Assembly (NCBI GenBank): GCA_964244885.1
Contig: CAXTKD010000005.1
Coordinates: forward strand, 124,001-188,000
DNA length: 64,000 nucleotides
Source of the DNA: CAXTKD01 sp964244885
GTDB taxonomy: Bacteria > Pseudomonadota > Alphaproteobacteria > Sphingomonadales > Sphingomonadaceae
Direction: 5' to 3'
In this document: positions 1 through 7,794 of the stretch, piece after piece
Numbering within the stretch: position 1 is the first letter of the stretch
Layout: every line of letters begins with the position of its first letter
Notes under the pieces: model-generated
What the model saw: the letters and a program-made list of their open reading frames with translations, nothing else
The model's database searches: none
Told to the model about the DNA's origin: nothing
Program-made: the position numbers and the translations under genes

Positions 1-186
1 TATTCCAAGGTGCCGCCAGAGACCTGGGGCGACGCCACCGCTGCCCTGGTCGTCGCGGCAAGGCAGGGGCGGCTGGCGGACGGCTTCGTCGCGGCGGTCG
101 GCCAGGTCGGCCAGGTGCTCGCGGCGCATTTCCCGCCGGGTGAGCACAATCCGGACGAGCTGCCCAACCTTCTGGTCGAGCTTTAG
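1..186 (+). CDS. TPM-domain protein, C-terminal fragment
   Basis: This is the 3' end of a gene whose start lies outside the window; 61 residues are visible before a TAG stop. The tail (GRLADGFVAAVGQVGQVLA, then HFPPGEHNPDELPNLLVEL) resembles the end of TPM-domain membrane proteins (COG3762 type), which commonly finish with a DG-VAAI helix and an HFPP...NPNELP segment. The function of that family is poorly defined. It converges on argB, with a palindromic repeat between them. The assignment rests on the C-terminal signature only. Confidence 0.55.
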   Translation, partial: YSKVPPETWGDATAALVVAARQGRLADGFVAAVGQVGQVLAAHFPPGEHNPDELPNLLVEL

Positions 187-203
187 CTCAATCGCTGCGC
201 TTT

Positions 204-312
204 CCCCTCCCCTTCAGGGGAGGGGTAGGGGTGGGGTGCACCGCTGGGCGGTATGCTCCTAGCCCCTTCCCCTCGTCTCTCCCCACCCCTACCCCTCCCC
301 GCTGGGGAGGGG
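204..312. repeat. Family A palindromic repeat, double-hairpin copy
   Basis: Two hairpins face each other. The first has nine-base arms CCCCTCCCC and GGGGAGGGG around TTCA and continues into TAGGGGTGGGG. The second begins with the complement CCCCACCCCTA and ends with another CCCCTCCCC/GGGGAGGGG hairpin. The whole element is therefore also a long inverted repeat with a loop of about 45 bases. Related copies lie at 26501-26600, 29904-29992 and, as a variant, 34590-34664. It sits between convergent gene ends and may act as a bidirectional terminator. Confidence 0.85.
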
Positions 313-331
313 ATTTAAGAGGAGAAGGGGA

Positions 332-1258
332 TTAAGCCTTCCGCCCCTTGCGGCGGCGGATCAGCGTGCCGGCGCCCTGACGGGTGAAGATTTCCAGCAG
401 CAACGCGTGCGCAATGCGGCCGTCGAGGATGACGGCGGCGCCGACGCCGCCGGTGATCGCGGTGACGCAGGTCTCGAGCTTGGGGATCATGCCGCCGTGG
501 ATGGTGCCGTCGGCGATCAGGCCGGCGACGTCGTCGGGCGTCAGGTCGGTGAGCAGCCCGCCCTGCTTGTCGAGCACGCCGGGCACGTCGGTCAGCAGGA
601 ACAGCCGCGCCGCGCCCACCGCGCCGGCGATCGCCCCCGCCATCGTGTCGGCGTTGATATTGTAGGTGTGGCCGTCGGCGCCCATGCCGACCGGCGCGAT
701 CACCGGGATGACGTCGGACGCGACCATGATGTCCAGGATGCGCCGGTCGACCACCGCCGGATCGCCGACGAAGCCGAGGTCCACCGCCTGCTCGATCGCT
801 GAATCGGTGTCGCGCGTGGTCCGCGTCAGCTTGGTCGCGGTGACGAGGCTCGCGTCCTTGCCCGAGATGCCGACCGCGGTGCCGCCGGCGCGGTTGATCC
901 AGGACACCAGCTCCTTGTTGATCGCGCCCAGCACCATCTCGGCGACCTCGGCGGTCGCGGCGTCGGTGACGCGCAGGCCGTCGACGAACTCCGACTGGAT
1001 GTCGAGCTTCTTGAGCATCGCGCCGATCTGCGGCCCGCCGCCGTGGACGACTATCGGATTGATGCCGACGGCCTTCAGCAGCACGATGTCCTGCGCGAAA
1101 TCCTCGGCCAGCGCGGGATCGCCCATCGCATGGCCGCCGTACTTCACGACGAAGGTCTTGCCCGCATAGGCCTGCAGATAGGGCAGCGCCTCGACGAGCG
1201 TCTCGACCTTGCTCAGGGTCAGCGGATCGGGTGCGTGGTCGGCCATCGGCGTGTCCAT
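332..1258 (-). CDS. argB: Acetylglutamate kinase
   Basis: Phosphorylates N-acetyl-L-glutamate with ATP, the second step of arginine biosynthesis, in the cytoplasm. The protein (308 aa) has the family features in order: the N-terminal phosphate-binding segment FVVKYGGHAMGD, the substrate loop VVHGGGPQIG, and the C-terminal nucleotide-binding segment with NADTMAGAIA and LLTDVPGVL. The open frame extends 37 codons upstream, but the ATG giving MDTPMADHAPDP is preferred because the longer version runs into the start of the divergent MerR gene and lacks family similarity. The family length is about 290-300 aa, so this copy is complete. Confidence 0.95.
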   Translation of the reverse strand: MDTPMADHAPDPLTLSKVETLVEALPYLQAYAGKTFVVKYGGHAMGDPALAEDFAQDIVLLKAVGINPIVVHGGGPQIGAMLKKLDIQSEFVDGLRVTDAATAEVAEMVLGAINKELVSWINRAGGTAVGISGKDASLVTATKLTRTTRDTDSAIEQAVDLGFVGDPAVVDRRILDIMVASDVIPVIAPVGMGADGHTYNINADTMAGAIAGAVGAARLFLLTDVPGVLDKQGGLLTDLTPDDVAGLIADGTIHGGMIPKLETCVTAITGGVGAAVILDGRIAHALLLEIFTRQGAGTLIRRRKGRKA

Positions 1259-1297
1259 AGCGGGCGCTTTCCCCAAGTCAAAAAATCCCGCTTGCGG

Positions 1298-1320
1298 TTG
1301 ACCCTGCGTCAACGGGTATC
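1298..1320 (+). promoter_or_regulatory. Putative MerR operator/promoter dyad
   Basis: Just upstream of the MerR-family gene is TTGACC overlapping an ACCC-N9-GGGT dyad, with nested TTGAC/GTCAA arms. MerR-family regulators typically bind dyads lying between the -35 and -10 boxes of their own or a divergent promoter, so autoregulation is plausible. No convincing -10 at the expected distance was found, so the call is tentative. Confidence 0.3.
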
Positions 1321-1328
1321 TGGGGCGC

Positions 1329-2099
1329 ATGACGAAGAGCCTGACCATCACCGAGCTTTGCAGGCGCACCGGCCTGACCAGCCGGACGCTGCGCTTCTAC
1401 GACGCCAAGGGGCTCGTGGTGGCGGAGCGGACGGCGGGCGACCAGCGCTGCTACGGCCCCGCCGAGGTCGCGCGGCTGCACCAGGTGACGGCGCTGAAGC
1501 GCGCCGGGTTCAGCCTGGCGCAGATCGGCAAGATGCTCGGCGGCCAGGGCTTCGACCTCGCCCGCCTGATCGACGCGCAGCTCGAGGCGCTGAGCGTCGA
1601 GCGCGAGCGGGTCGAGGAGGCGGAGGCGGCGCTGCGGGCGGCCAAGGCACGGCTCGAAGCGGGCCGGGCGATCGACATCGATACCTTTTGCACCCTGATC
1701 AAGGATGGAGAGCAGATCATGACCGAAGATGCCTGGAAGGCCACCGCCGACCGCTATTTCTCGCCCGAGGAGCAGGCGCGCTGGAACGCCACGATGAAGG
1801 ACGTGCCCGGCGATTTCGACCCGATGGCGTACAACGCCAAGTGGATGGACCTCGGCAGCCGGATTGCCGCGGCGCTCCCGCTGGACCCGACGTCGGAGGA
1901 GGCCAAGGGCTTCTACGACGAGTGGCAGGCGCTCCTCGCGCCGTTCACCGCGGTCGCGACGCCGGAGATGATGGCGGGGGCGTCGAAGCTCTATGACAAG
2001 ATGGGCGAATGGTCGGGCCAGCCCGGCGCGGCGCAGTCGCCGTTCCCGATGCAGGTCTGGGAGTTCATCAAGTCGGTGGGCGGCGCGCAGAAAGCGTAG
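1329..2099 (+). CDS. MerR-family regulator with TipAS-like C-terminal domain
   Basis: A 256-residue transcription factor. Residues 1-75 form the MerR winged helix (TITELCRRTGLTSRTLRFYD), followed by a coiled-coil dimerisation helix near residues 76-125. The C-terminal half (from about 135, EDAWKATADRYFSPEEQARW) resembles the TipAS antibiotic-binding domain found in TipA, SkgA and Mta. That family usually senses hydrophobic or peptide ligands, or redox stress in the case of SkgA. The ligand cannot be read from sequence. It is divergent from argB, with 70 bases between the starts. Confidence 0.85.
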   Translation: MTKSLTITELCRRTGLTSRTLRFYDAKGLVVAERTAGDQRCYGPAEVARLHQVTALKRAGFSLAQIGKMLGGQGFDLARLIDAQLEALSVERERVEEAEAALRAAKARLEAGRAIDIDTFCTLIKDGEQIMTEDAWKATADRYFSPEEQARWNATMKDVPGDFDPMAYNAKWMDLGSRIAAALPLDPTSEEAKGFYDEWQALLAPFTAVATPEMMAGASKLYDKMGEWSGQPGAAQSPFPMQVWEFIKSVGGAQKA

Positions 2100-2113
2100 C
2101 GGCCAACCCAAGT

Positions 2114-2195
2114 CTCCGTTCGTCCTGAGCTTGTCGAAGGACGTGTCGCACCGCCTTGCGTGCCACGCGGTTTGACAGGCTCACCACGAACGGAG
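2114..2195. repeat. Family C palindromic repeat
   Basis: An imperfect long palindrome: the left arm begins CTCCGTTCGTCCTGAGC and continues TTGTCGAAGGACGTG; the right arm is CACGCGGTTTGACAGGC then TCACCACGAACGGAG. Two further copies are at 24286-24366 and 45233-45318. Here it lies between the convergent ends of the MerR gene and the 3-hydroxybutyryl-CoA dehydrogenase gene and could fold into a terminator-like stem. Confidence 0.85.
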
Positions 2196-2217
2196 GTCGG
2201 TGAGGGGCGGCGCTCCG

Positions 2218-3087
2218 CTAGCGCGTCGGGACCGGTTCCGGGCCTGAGTAATCGTAGAAGCCGCGGCCCGATTTCCGGCCGAACCAGCCTGCCTCGACGT
2301 ATTTCACGAGCAAAGGCGCGGGGCGGTATTTGGGGTCGCCGGTGCCGTCCTGCATGACGCGCATGATCGCGAGCAAAGTGTCGAGCCCGACGAAGTCGGC
2401 GAGGGTCAGCGGGCCCATCGGGTGGTTGGCGCCGAGCTTCATGCCGTTGTCGATATCGACGACCGAGGCGAGGCCTTCGCCAAGCGCGAAGATCGCCTCG
2501 TTGAGCATCGGGCAGAGGATGCGGTTGACGACGAAGCTTGGCGAATCGGCGGCCTCGACCGCGGTCTTGCCGAGCTTCGTCACGAAATCGTGGGCGGCCT
2601 CGGCGGTGGCGTTCGAGGTGGCGAGGCCGCGGATGATCTCGACCAGCGCCATCAGCGGCACGGGGTTGAAAAAGTGCAGGCCGACGAACTTGTCGGGCCG
2701 GTCGGTGCCCGCCGCCAGCCGGGTGATCGAGATCGACGAGGTGTTGGTGGCGAGGAGCGTGTCGGCCCCAAGCTTCGGGCAGAGATCGGCGAAGATAATG
2801 GCCTTCAGCCCCTCGTTCTCGGTCGCCGCTTCGATCACCAGCATCGCGTCGGCGAAGCGCGCGGTGTCGGTGGTGAGCTGGATGCGGGCGAGCGCGGCGT
2901 CGCGGTCGGCTTCCGACAGGGTGCCTTTCGACACCTGGCGGGCCATGTTCTTCTCGATCGAGGCGCGGCCCTTCTCGGCGCGGTCCATCGCGACCTCCGA
3001 GAGGATGACGTCATAGCCCGACTGGGCGGCGACATGCGCGATGCCGCTGCCCATCAGGCCGGCGCCGATGACCCCGATGGTGGTCAA
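2218..3087 (-). CDS. hbdA: 3-hydroxybutyryl-CoA dehydrogenase
   Basis: NAD(P)-dependent oxidoreductase interconverting 3-hydroxybutyryl-CoA and acetoacetyl-CoA. The N-terminal Rossmann fold has GAGLMGSGIA, followed by the family signature GLHFFNPVPLMALVEIIRG and the C-terminal dimerisation domain (NRILCPMLNEAIF, NHPMGPLTLADFVGLD). The frame stays open upstream through etfA, but family similarity begins at TTIGVIGAGL. The only suitable start is a TTG that overlaps the etfA TGA by two bases, giving 289 aa, the normal family length. It is last in the etfB-etfA-hbdA run, so it probably acts with fatty-acid or short-chain acyl-CoA oxidation. Confidence 0.9.
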   Translation of the reverse strand: MTTIGVIGAGLMGSGIAHVAAQSGYDVILSEVAMDRAEKGRASIEKNMARQVSKGTLSEADRDAALARIQLTTDTARFADAMLVIEAATENEGLKAIIFADLCPKLGADTLLATNTSSISITRLAAGTDRPDKFVGLHFFNPVPLMALVEIIRGLATSNATAEAAHDFVTKLGKTAVEAADSPSFVVNRILCPMLNEAIFALGEGLASVVDIDNGMKLGANHPMGPLTLADFVGLDTLLAIMRVMQDGTGDPKYRPAPLLVKYVEAGWFGRKSGRGFYDYSGPEPVPTR

Positions 3088-4013
3088 AGCTTCTCTGTCA
3101 GCTCCGGCACCAGCGTGAACAGGTCGCCGACCAGGCCGTAGTCGGCTACCTGGAAGATCGGGGCTTCCTCGTCCTTGTTGATCGCGACGATGACCTTTGA
3201 GTCCTTCATGCCGGCGAGGTGCTGGATGGCGCCCGAGATGCCGGCGGCGATGTAGAGGTCGGGCGCGACGATCTTGCCGGTCTGGCCGACCTGATAGTCG
3301 TTCGGCGCATAGCCCGCATCGACCGCGGCGCGCGACGCGCCGACGGCGGCGCCGAGCTTGTCGGCGAGCGGGTCGATCAGCTCGTGGAATTTCTCCGACG
3401 AACCGAGCGCGCGGCCTCCCGAGACGATGATCTTGGCGCCGGTCAGCTCGGGACGTTCGGACTTCGAGGTTTCGGCGCCCGCGAAGGTCGACAGGCCGGA
3501 GTCGCCGCCGGCGGCAACGCTTTCGACCGGGGCCGAGCCGCCGGTGCCCGCCTTGGCGAAGCCGGTGGCGCGGACGGTGATGACCTTCTTCGCGTCCGAC
3601 GACTTGACCGTCGCCATCGCCTGGCCGCCGTAGATCGGCCGGGTGAAGGTGTCGGGACCTTCGACGGAGACGATCTCGCTGACCTGCGCGACGTCGAGCG
3701 TGGCCGCGACGCGCGGCAGGACGTTCTTGCCGCGGCTGGTGGCGGGCGCGACGAGCGCGTCGTAGTTCGCCATCAGGCCGACGAGCAGGGGCGCGAGCGA
3801 CTCCGGCAGCTGCTCGGCATATTCTGGGCTGTCGGCGAGGAGGACCTTGGCGACGCCGTCGATCTTCGATGCGGCGTCGGCGGCGGCCCGGGCGTTCAAG
3901 CCCGCGACGAGGACGTGGACCTCGCCGCCCAATTGGCCGGCGGCGGTGACGGTGGCGAGCGTCGCGTCCTTGAGGGACGAATTGTCGTGCTCGGCGAGAA
4001 CGAGGACGCTCAT
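3084..4013 (-). CDS. etfA: Electron transfer flavoprotein, alpha subunit
   Basis: The FAD-binding subunit of ETF, which passes electrons from acyl-CoA dehydrogenases to ETF-ubiquinone oxidoreductase. It is 309 aa, the usual length. The N-terminus (MSVLVLAEHDNSSLK) is the ETF domain; the C-terminal half holds the FAD-binding region GRALGSSEKFHEL, VGQTGKIVAPDLYIA and GISGAIQHLAGM. Its ATG overlaps the etfB stop by four bases (ATGA), indicating translational coupling, and its stop overlaps the hbdA start. Confidence 0.97.
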   Translation of the reverse strand: MSVLVLAEHDNSSLKDATLATVTAAGQLGGEVHVLVAGLNARAAADAASKIDGVAKVLLADSPEYAEQLPESLAPLLVGLMANYDALVAPATSRGKNVLPRVAATLDVAQVSEIVSVEGPDTFTRPIYGGQAMATVKSSDAKKVITVRATGFAKAGTGGSAPVESVAAGGDSGLSTFAGAETSKSERPELTGAKIIVSGGRALGSSEKFHELIDPLADKLGAAVGASRAAVDAGYAPNDYQVGQTGKIVAPDLYIAAGISGAIQHLAGMKDSKVIVAINKDEEAPIFQVADYGLVGDLFTLVPELTEKL

Positions 4014-4759
4014 GCGAGGACTCCATTGGTCTTGAGGGCGGCGATCAGCTCGTCGACGCTCTTCACCTTGACGCCGGCCTGGCGCTTGGCGGGCTCCGAC
4101 ACCTTGAGAACCGTCAGGCGCGGGCTGACGTCGACGCCGTAATCCTCGGGCGTCTTGGTGGCGATCGGCTTCGACTTGGCCTTCATGATGTTGGGAAGCG
4201 AGGCGTAGCGCGGCTCGTTCAAGCGCAGGTCGGTGGTGACCACCGCCGGGACTTTAAGCTTCACGGTCTCCGACCCGCCGTCGACCTCGCGGGTGACCGA
4301 AACGAAGTCGCCGTCGGGCTCGACCTTCGAGGCGAAGGTGCCCTGGCCCCAGCCGAGGAGCGCGGCGAGCATCTGGCCGACCTGGTTCGAATCGTCGTCG
4401 ATCGCCTGCTTGCCGAGGATGATCAGGCCGGGCTGTTCTTCAGCGGCGATCTTAGCGAGCAGCTTGGCGACGGCGAGCGGCTCCAGCGCCGGATCGGCGG
4501 TGACGAGGATGCCGCGATCGGCGCCCATCGCGAGCGCGGTGCGGAGCGTTTCCTGGCTCTTGGGGTCGCCGATCGAGACGACGACGATCTCGGTCGCCTT
4601 GCCCTTTTCCTTGAGGCGAAGCGCCTCCTCGACGGCGATCTCGTCGAAGGGGTTCATGCTCATCTTGATGTTGGCGAGCTCGACACCGGTGCCGTCGGGC
4701 TTGACCCGCACCTTGACGTTGTAGTCGACCACCCGCTTGACGGGCACCAGAACCTTCAT
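4010..4759 (-). CDS. etfB: Electron transfer flavoprotein, beta subunit
   Basis: The AMP-binding partner of EtfA. The 249-residue protein begins MKVLVPVKRVVDYNVKVRV and contains the ETF beta signature region (NPFDEIAVEEALRLKEKG, LRTALAMGADRGIL). The C-terminal tail KPIATKTPEDYGVDV matches bacterial EtfB. It is the first gene of etfB-etfA-hbdA, separated by 55 bases from the cobalamin adenosyltransferase gene upstream, so all may be cotranscribed from the gluQRS side. Confidence 0.97.
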   Translation of the reverse strand: MKVLVPVKRVVDYNVKVRVKPDGTGVELANIKMSMNPFDEIAVEEALRLKEKGKATEIVVVSIGDPKSQETLRTALAMGADRGILVTADPALEPLAVAKLLAKIAAEEQPGLIILGKQAIDDDSNQVGQMLAALLGWGQGTFASKVEPDGDFVSVTREVDGGSETVKLKVPAVVTTDLRLNEPRYASLPNIMKAKSKPIATKTPEDYGVDVSPRLTVLKVSEPAKRQAGVKVKSVDELIAALKTNGVLA

Positions 4760-4814
4760 GGCGTGTCCTTATCCCAGGAATTTGGCGGCGTTTTCGCGAA
4801 GCGCCGCGGCGAAG

Positions 4815-5369
4815 TCAACGCGTGGCTCCCGGCACCCAGAGAACATCACCCCCGTGATTCGCCGCGACGGCCCGCGCCATCACGAACAGATGGTCGGAGA
4901 GGCGGTTGAGATAGGCGATGGCGTGGGGATTGATCGCCTCCGCCCCCGCCGCCTCGACCGCGATGCGCTCGGCGCGGCGGACGACGGTGCGCGCGAGATG
5001 GAGGTGCGCCGACAGCGCGCCGCCGCCGGGCAGGATGAAGGAGGCGAGCGGCGCCAGATCGGCGTTCATCGCGTCGATCTCCGATTCGAGGCGGGAAACC
5101 TGGGAGGCGACGATGCGGAGCGCGCCGGCGATGCCGTCGGGGGTTGCGAGGTCGGCGCCGAGGTCGAACAGCTCGTTCTGGATGCGAGAGAGCATCGCAT
5201 CGTCGTCGCCCGCGCTGTGCAGGCGGGCGAGGCCGAGGACGGCATTCGCCTCGTCCACCGTGCCATAGGCGGCGACGCGCAAGGCATGCTTGGCGACCCG
5301 CGAGCCGTCGACAAGGCCGGTCGAGCCGTCGTCGCCGGTGCGGGTGTAGATCTTGTTGAGCTTGACCAT
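4815..5369 (-). CDS. Cob(I)yrinic acid a,c-diamide adenosyltransferase, PduO type
   Basis: Adenosylates cob(I)alamin with ATP to make coenzyme B12. The 184-residue sequence carries the PduO-type ATP-binding N-terminus KIYTRTGDDGSTGL and VAAYGTVDEANAVLG, then ILPGGGALSAHLHLARTVVRRAER and YLNRLSDHLFVMAR, all typical of the family. The ATG shares one base with the stop of the small HIG1-like gene (TGATG). The link to ETF and acyl-CoA genes may reflect B12-dependent methylmalonyl-CoA metabolism, but no mutase gene is in this window. Confidence 0.95.
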   Translation of the reverse strand: MVKLNKIYTRTGDDGSTGLVDGSRVAKHALRVAAYGTVDEANAVLGLARLHSAGDDDAMLSRIQNELFDLGADLATPDGIAGALRIVASQVSRLESEIDAMNADLAPLASFILPGGGALSAHLHLARTVVRRAERIAVEAAGAEAINPHAIAYLNRLSDHLFVMARAVAANHGGDVLWVPGATR

Positions 5370-5572
5370 CAGCGGTGCGAGCGCGCGATGACCAGCATGA
5401 TGACGACGAGGATGATCGTCGCGAGCTGGAGCGCGACGCGGTAGCTCATCAGCTTGTTCGACTGGCGGCCGGTGATGTCCTTGCCCTGCGCCATGGTGAT
5501 GACGCCCTTGACGAGCGCGGCGGCGGTGGCGAGCGCGAACAGGACGATCAGGATGATGAGGGCGGTGTTCAT
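5369..5572 (-). CDS. Twin-transmembrane HIG1-domain-like protein
   Basis: A 67-residue membrane protein with two hydrophobic segments (residues 3-24, ALIILIVLFALATAAALVKG; and 45-63, VALQLATIILVVIMLVIAR) joined by a polar loop AQGKDITGRQSNKLM. This pattern matches the small HIG1-like or twin-TM proteins of Alphaproteobacteria. Relatives in mitochondria associate with respiratory supercomplexes; a similar role here is inference. The start overlaps the gluQRS stop (ATGA) and the stop overlaps the adenosyltransferase start. Confidence 0.8.
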   Translation of the reverse strand: MNTALIILIVLFALATAAALVKGVITMAQGKDITGRQSNKLMSYRVALQLATIILVVIMLVIARSHR

Positions 5573-6396
5573 GGACCGACTGTGGGGACTGCCGCCCCCT
5601 CGCGCAACCTAGCGAGGATGCGGGCTGGATCGGCTTGCGCGTCGCGCAGGTCGCGGAGCGTCGGCCCGCCGCTGCGCTTGGCGAGGCGCTTGCCGTCGGC
5701 GCCGGTCAAGAGACGGTGGTGGTGGTAGGCGGGTGTGGGGAGCCCGAGCAGCGCCTGCAGCAGGCGGTGGATGTGCGTCGCGGCGAACAGGTCCTGCCCG
5801 CGCACGACATCGGTGACGCCCTGCAGCGCATCGTCGACCGCGACCGCGAGGTGATAGCTGGTCGGCGCGTCCTTCCGCGCGAGGACGACGTCGCCGAACG
5901 GCAGCGGATCGGCGTGGACGACCGCGCCCTCGTTCCGCCAGTCGAGCGGCCCGGTTCGGGCGAACGCCCCGGCGGTGTCGAGCCGCCAGGCGTGGAGGCG
6001 CGACAGGTCGGGATCGGCGAGCGACCGGCAGGTGCCGGGATAGACGAGGCCATCGGGGCCGTGCGGCGCCGCGGCGCTTTCGGCGATATCCTTGCGGGTG
6101 CAGAAGCAGGGGTAGACAAGGCCCATGCCCTCGAGGCGGTCGAGCGCGGCGGCATAGTCGGCGAGGTGTTCCGACTGGCGGCGGACGGGTCCGTCCCACG
6201 CCAGGCCGAGCCAGCGCAGGTCGTCCTCGATCGCCGCGACGAAGTCTTCGCGGCAGCGGCCGGGGTCGATGTCCTCGATGCGGAGCAGGAACCGCCCGCC
6301 GCGCTCGCGGGCGAAGTCATGCGCGAGCATCGCCGAAAAGGCGTGGCCGAGGTGGAGGCGGCCCGTCGGGCTGGGGGCGAAGCGCGTGACGGTCAT
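5569..6396 (-). CDS. gluQ: Glutamyl-Q tRNA(Asp) synthetase
   Basis: Attaches glutamate to the queuosine base in the anticodon of tRNA(Asp). The 275-residue protein is a shortened GluRS catalytic core: the HIGH-type motif (TRFAPSPTGRLHLGHAFSA), LLRIEDIDPGRCREDF, the zinc-site region YPCFCTRKDI with later YPGTCR, and a KMSKS-like GKRLAKRSG. It has no anticodon-binding domain. The ATG giving MTVTRFAPSPTG is chosen; the frame is open 20 codons upstream into a long stem-loop, which is more likely leader RNA. The gene is first in a run with the HIG1-like and adenosyltransferase genes. Confidence 0.93.
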   Translation of the reverse strand: MTVTRFAPSPTGRLHLGHAFSAMLAHDFARERGGRFLLRIEDIDPGRCREDFVAAIEDDLRWLGLAWDGPVRRQSEHLADYAAALDRLEGMGLVYPCFCTRKDIAESAAAPHGPDGLVYPGTCRSLADPDLSRLHAWRLDTAGAFARTGPLDWRNEGAVVHADPLPFGDVVLARKDAPTSYHLAVAVDDALQGVTDVVRGQDLFAATHIHRLLQALLGLPTPAYHHHRLLTGADGKRLAKRSGGPTLRDLRDAQADPARILARLREGAAVPTVGP

Positions 6397-6400
6397 CGGG

Positions 6401-6495
6401 ACCGAAGATGAACAAGTGGACACGGTGGGACACCTGAATAGATGATGCGTGTCCACTTGTTCAGGTTCAACGGCACCCCTTGCCGAGTCTTCGGT
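6401..6495 (-). other. Long stem-loop in the predicted 5' leader of gluQ
   Basis: A 15-base perfect inverted repeat, GAACAAGTGGACACG at 6410-6424 with CGTGTCCACTTGTTC at 6448-6462, is enclosed by outer arms ACCGAAGA (6401-6408) and TCTTCGGT (6488-6495). In the minus-strand transcript this places a large hairpin between the predicted promoter and the gluQ ATG, ending only four bases before the start codon. No clear Shine-Dalgarno is visible outside the stem. It could be an attenuator or translational switch, or a small mobile palindrome. Confidence 0.6.
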
Positions 6496-6523
6496 ATTTA
6501 ACCTTAACGGTTCTATTTGTCAA
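6495..6523 (-). promoter_or_regulatory. Sigma70-like promoter for the gluQ run
   Basis: On the minus strand there is TTGACA (6523-6518), exactly 17 bases, then TAAATA (6500-6495), a near-consensus housekeeping promoter. The -35 box overlaps the last codon and stop of the upstream amidohydrolase gene. Transcription would begin near 6488 and run through the long leader stem-loop into gluQ. Confidence 0.6.
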
Positions 6524-7755
6524 GGTTCGACCGGCTTTCCGCCCTTGACGACGAGGCGAACGTGGCGGAGCGCGGCGATGTCCTTCGTCGGATCGCCATC
6601 GACCGCGACAAGGTCGGCGAGCTTGCCCGGCGCGATGACGCCGCGGTCTTCGAGGTGGAAGGCGCGGGCGTTGCCCGAGGTCGCGGCGATCAAGGCTTGG
6701 CGGTTGCCCAGGCCCCAGGCGGCGAGCAACTCGATCTCGCGCGCGTTGGAGCCGTGCGCGAACACGCCGACATCGCCGCCGGCGCAGATTTGCACCCCGG
6801 ACTTGAGCGCGGCGGCGAAGCTCGCGCGCTTCTCGGCGACGGCGGCGGGCTCGGGCGTGCCGCCGGTCCAGCCCCTGTAGCGCTCGATCGCGTCGGTCGC
6901 GGCGAGCGTCGGGCAGAAGGCGACGCCCCTGGCCTTCATCAGCTGGAAGACCTCGAGCGTCCCGGAATTGCCGTGCTCGATGGTGTCGACGCCCGCCATC
7001 GCGGCGCGGCGCATGCCCTCGGGCGTCGAGGCGTGGACCGCGACGGTTCGGCCGGCGTCGTGGGCGGCGGCGGCGACCGCGGCGATCTCGGCCTCGCTGA
7101 AGGTGGCGCGCGACGGCTCGCCCGGCTGCCAGCGATAGTCGCCGTAGAGCTTGACGACATCGGCGCCGCGCCCGATCTGGCCGCGCGCCGCCGCGACCAG
7201 AGTCGCGCCGTCGGCCTCCTCGGCGCCCTGCGGCACCGGGCCGTAGCCCTTGGGGCCGTAGCTTCCGGTGGCGACCAGCGCCCGCGTCGCGACGAGCATG
7301 CGCGGGCCGGGAACGATTCCCTGGTCGATCGCCATTTTCAGCCCGACATCGGCATCGCCCGCGCCCTCGGTGCCGAGGTCGCGCGTCGTGGTGAAGCCGG
7401 CAAGCAGCGTCGCCTTCGCAGCGACGACGGCGCGCGCGGTGCGGAGCGCCAGCGGCTCCTTCAGCACCTGATCGTTCCAGCTGGTCTCGTCGTAGGGATG
7501 GAGGAAGAGGTGCGAGTGGCCTTCGATCAGCCCGGGGAGAAGCGTGGCGCCGGGGAGATCGACGACCTTTGCGCCCTGTGGCGCGGCGATGGCCGGGCCG
7601 GCGGCGACGATGCGATCCCCCCGCACCAGCACCGACCAGCCGTCGTGCGAGGCGACGCCGTCAAAGACCCGCGCCGGGTGGAGGAGGATCGCGGGCGTCT
7701 CCGCAGCAGTCGGAACCGCGAGCAGGGCGAGCAGGGCAGCGAGGAGACGGCGCAT
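6520..7755 (-). CDS. Secreted amidohydrolase family protein
   Basis: A 411-residue metal-dependent hydrolase of the imidazolonepropionase-like group. Residues 1-18 are a signal peptide (MRRLLAALLALLAVPTAAE). The metal-site elements follow in order: GLIEGHSHLFLH (HxH), VVKLYGDYRW (probable carboxylated Lys), VAVHASTPEG, TIEHGNSG and ICAGGDVGVF, then the C-terminal beta-sandwich closing GKLADLVAVDGDP. The substrate is unknown; relatives act as dipeptidases or on cyclic amides. The frame is open far upstream antisense to the PEP carboxylase gene, but the ATG with the signal peptide is clearly the start. Confidence 0.9.
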   Translation of the reverse strand: MRRLLAALLALLAVPTAAETPAILLHPARVFDGVASHDGWSVLVRGDRIVAAGPAIAAPQGAKVVDLPGATLLPGLIEGHSHLFLHPYDETSWNDQVLKEPLALRTARAVVAAKATLLAGFTTTRDLGTEGAGDADVGLKMAIDQGIVPGPRMLVATRALVATGSYGPKGYGPVPQGAEEADGATLVAAARGQIGRGADVVKLYGDYRWQPGEPSRATFSEAEIAAVAAAAHDAGRTVAVHASTPEGMRRAAMAGVDTIEHGNSGTLEVFQLMKARGVAFCPTLAATDAIERYRGWTGGTPEPAAVAEKRASFAAALKSGVQICAGGDVGVFAHGSNAREIELLAAWGLGNRQALIAATSGNARAFHLEDRGVIAPGKLADLVAVDGDPTKDIAALRHVRLVVKGGKPVEP

Positions 7756-7794
7756 CGCGGCAGCATAAACCGCCAAATGCAGCCCGTCACCCGC

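Noticed and set aside
2218..4026. A 602-codon frame that would fuse a novel N-terminal region to 3-hydroxybutyryl-CoA dehydrogenase
   Set aside because: The first 310 codons are etfA in another frame, rich in Arg with no similarity. The real gene starts at the TTG overlapping the etfA stop.
4760..4814. A short minus-strand peptide (VDFAAALRENAAKFLG) between the adenosyltransferase and etfB genes
   Set aside because: It has no start codon of its own and no recognised family. It could be a remnant, but the sequence alone does not support a gene.
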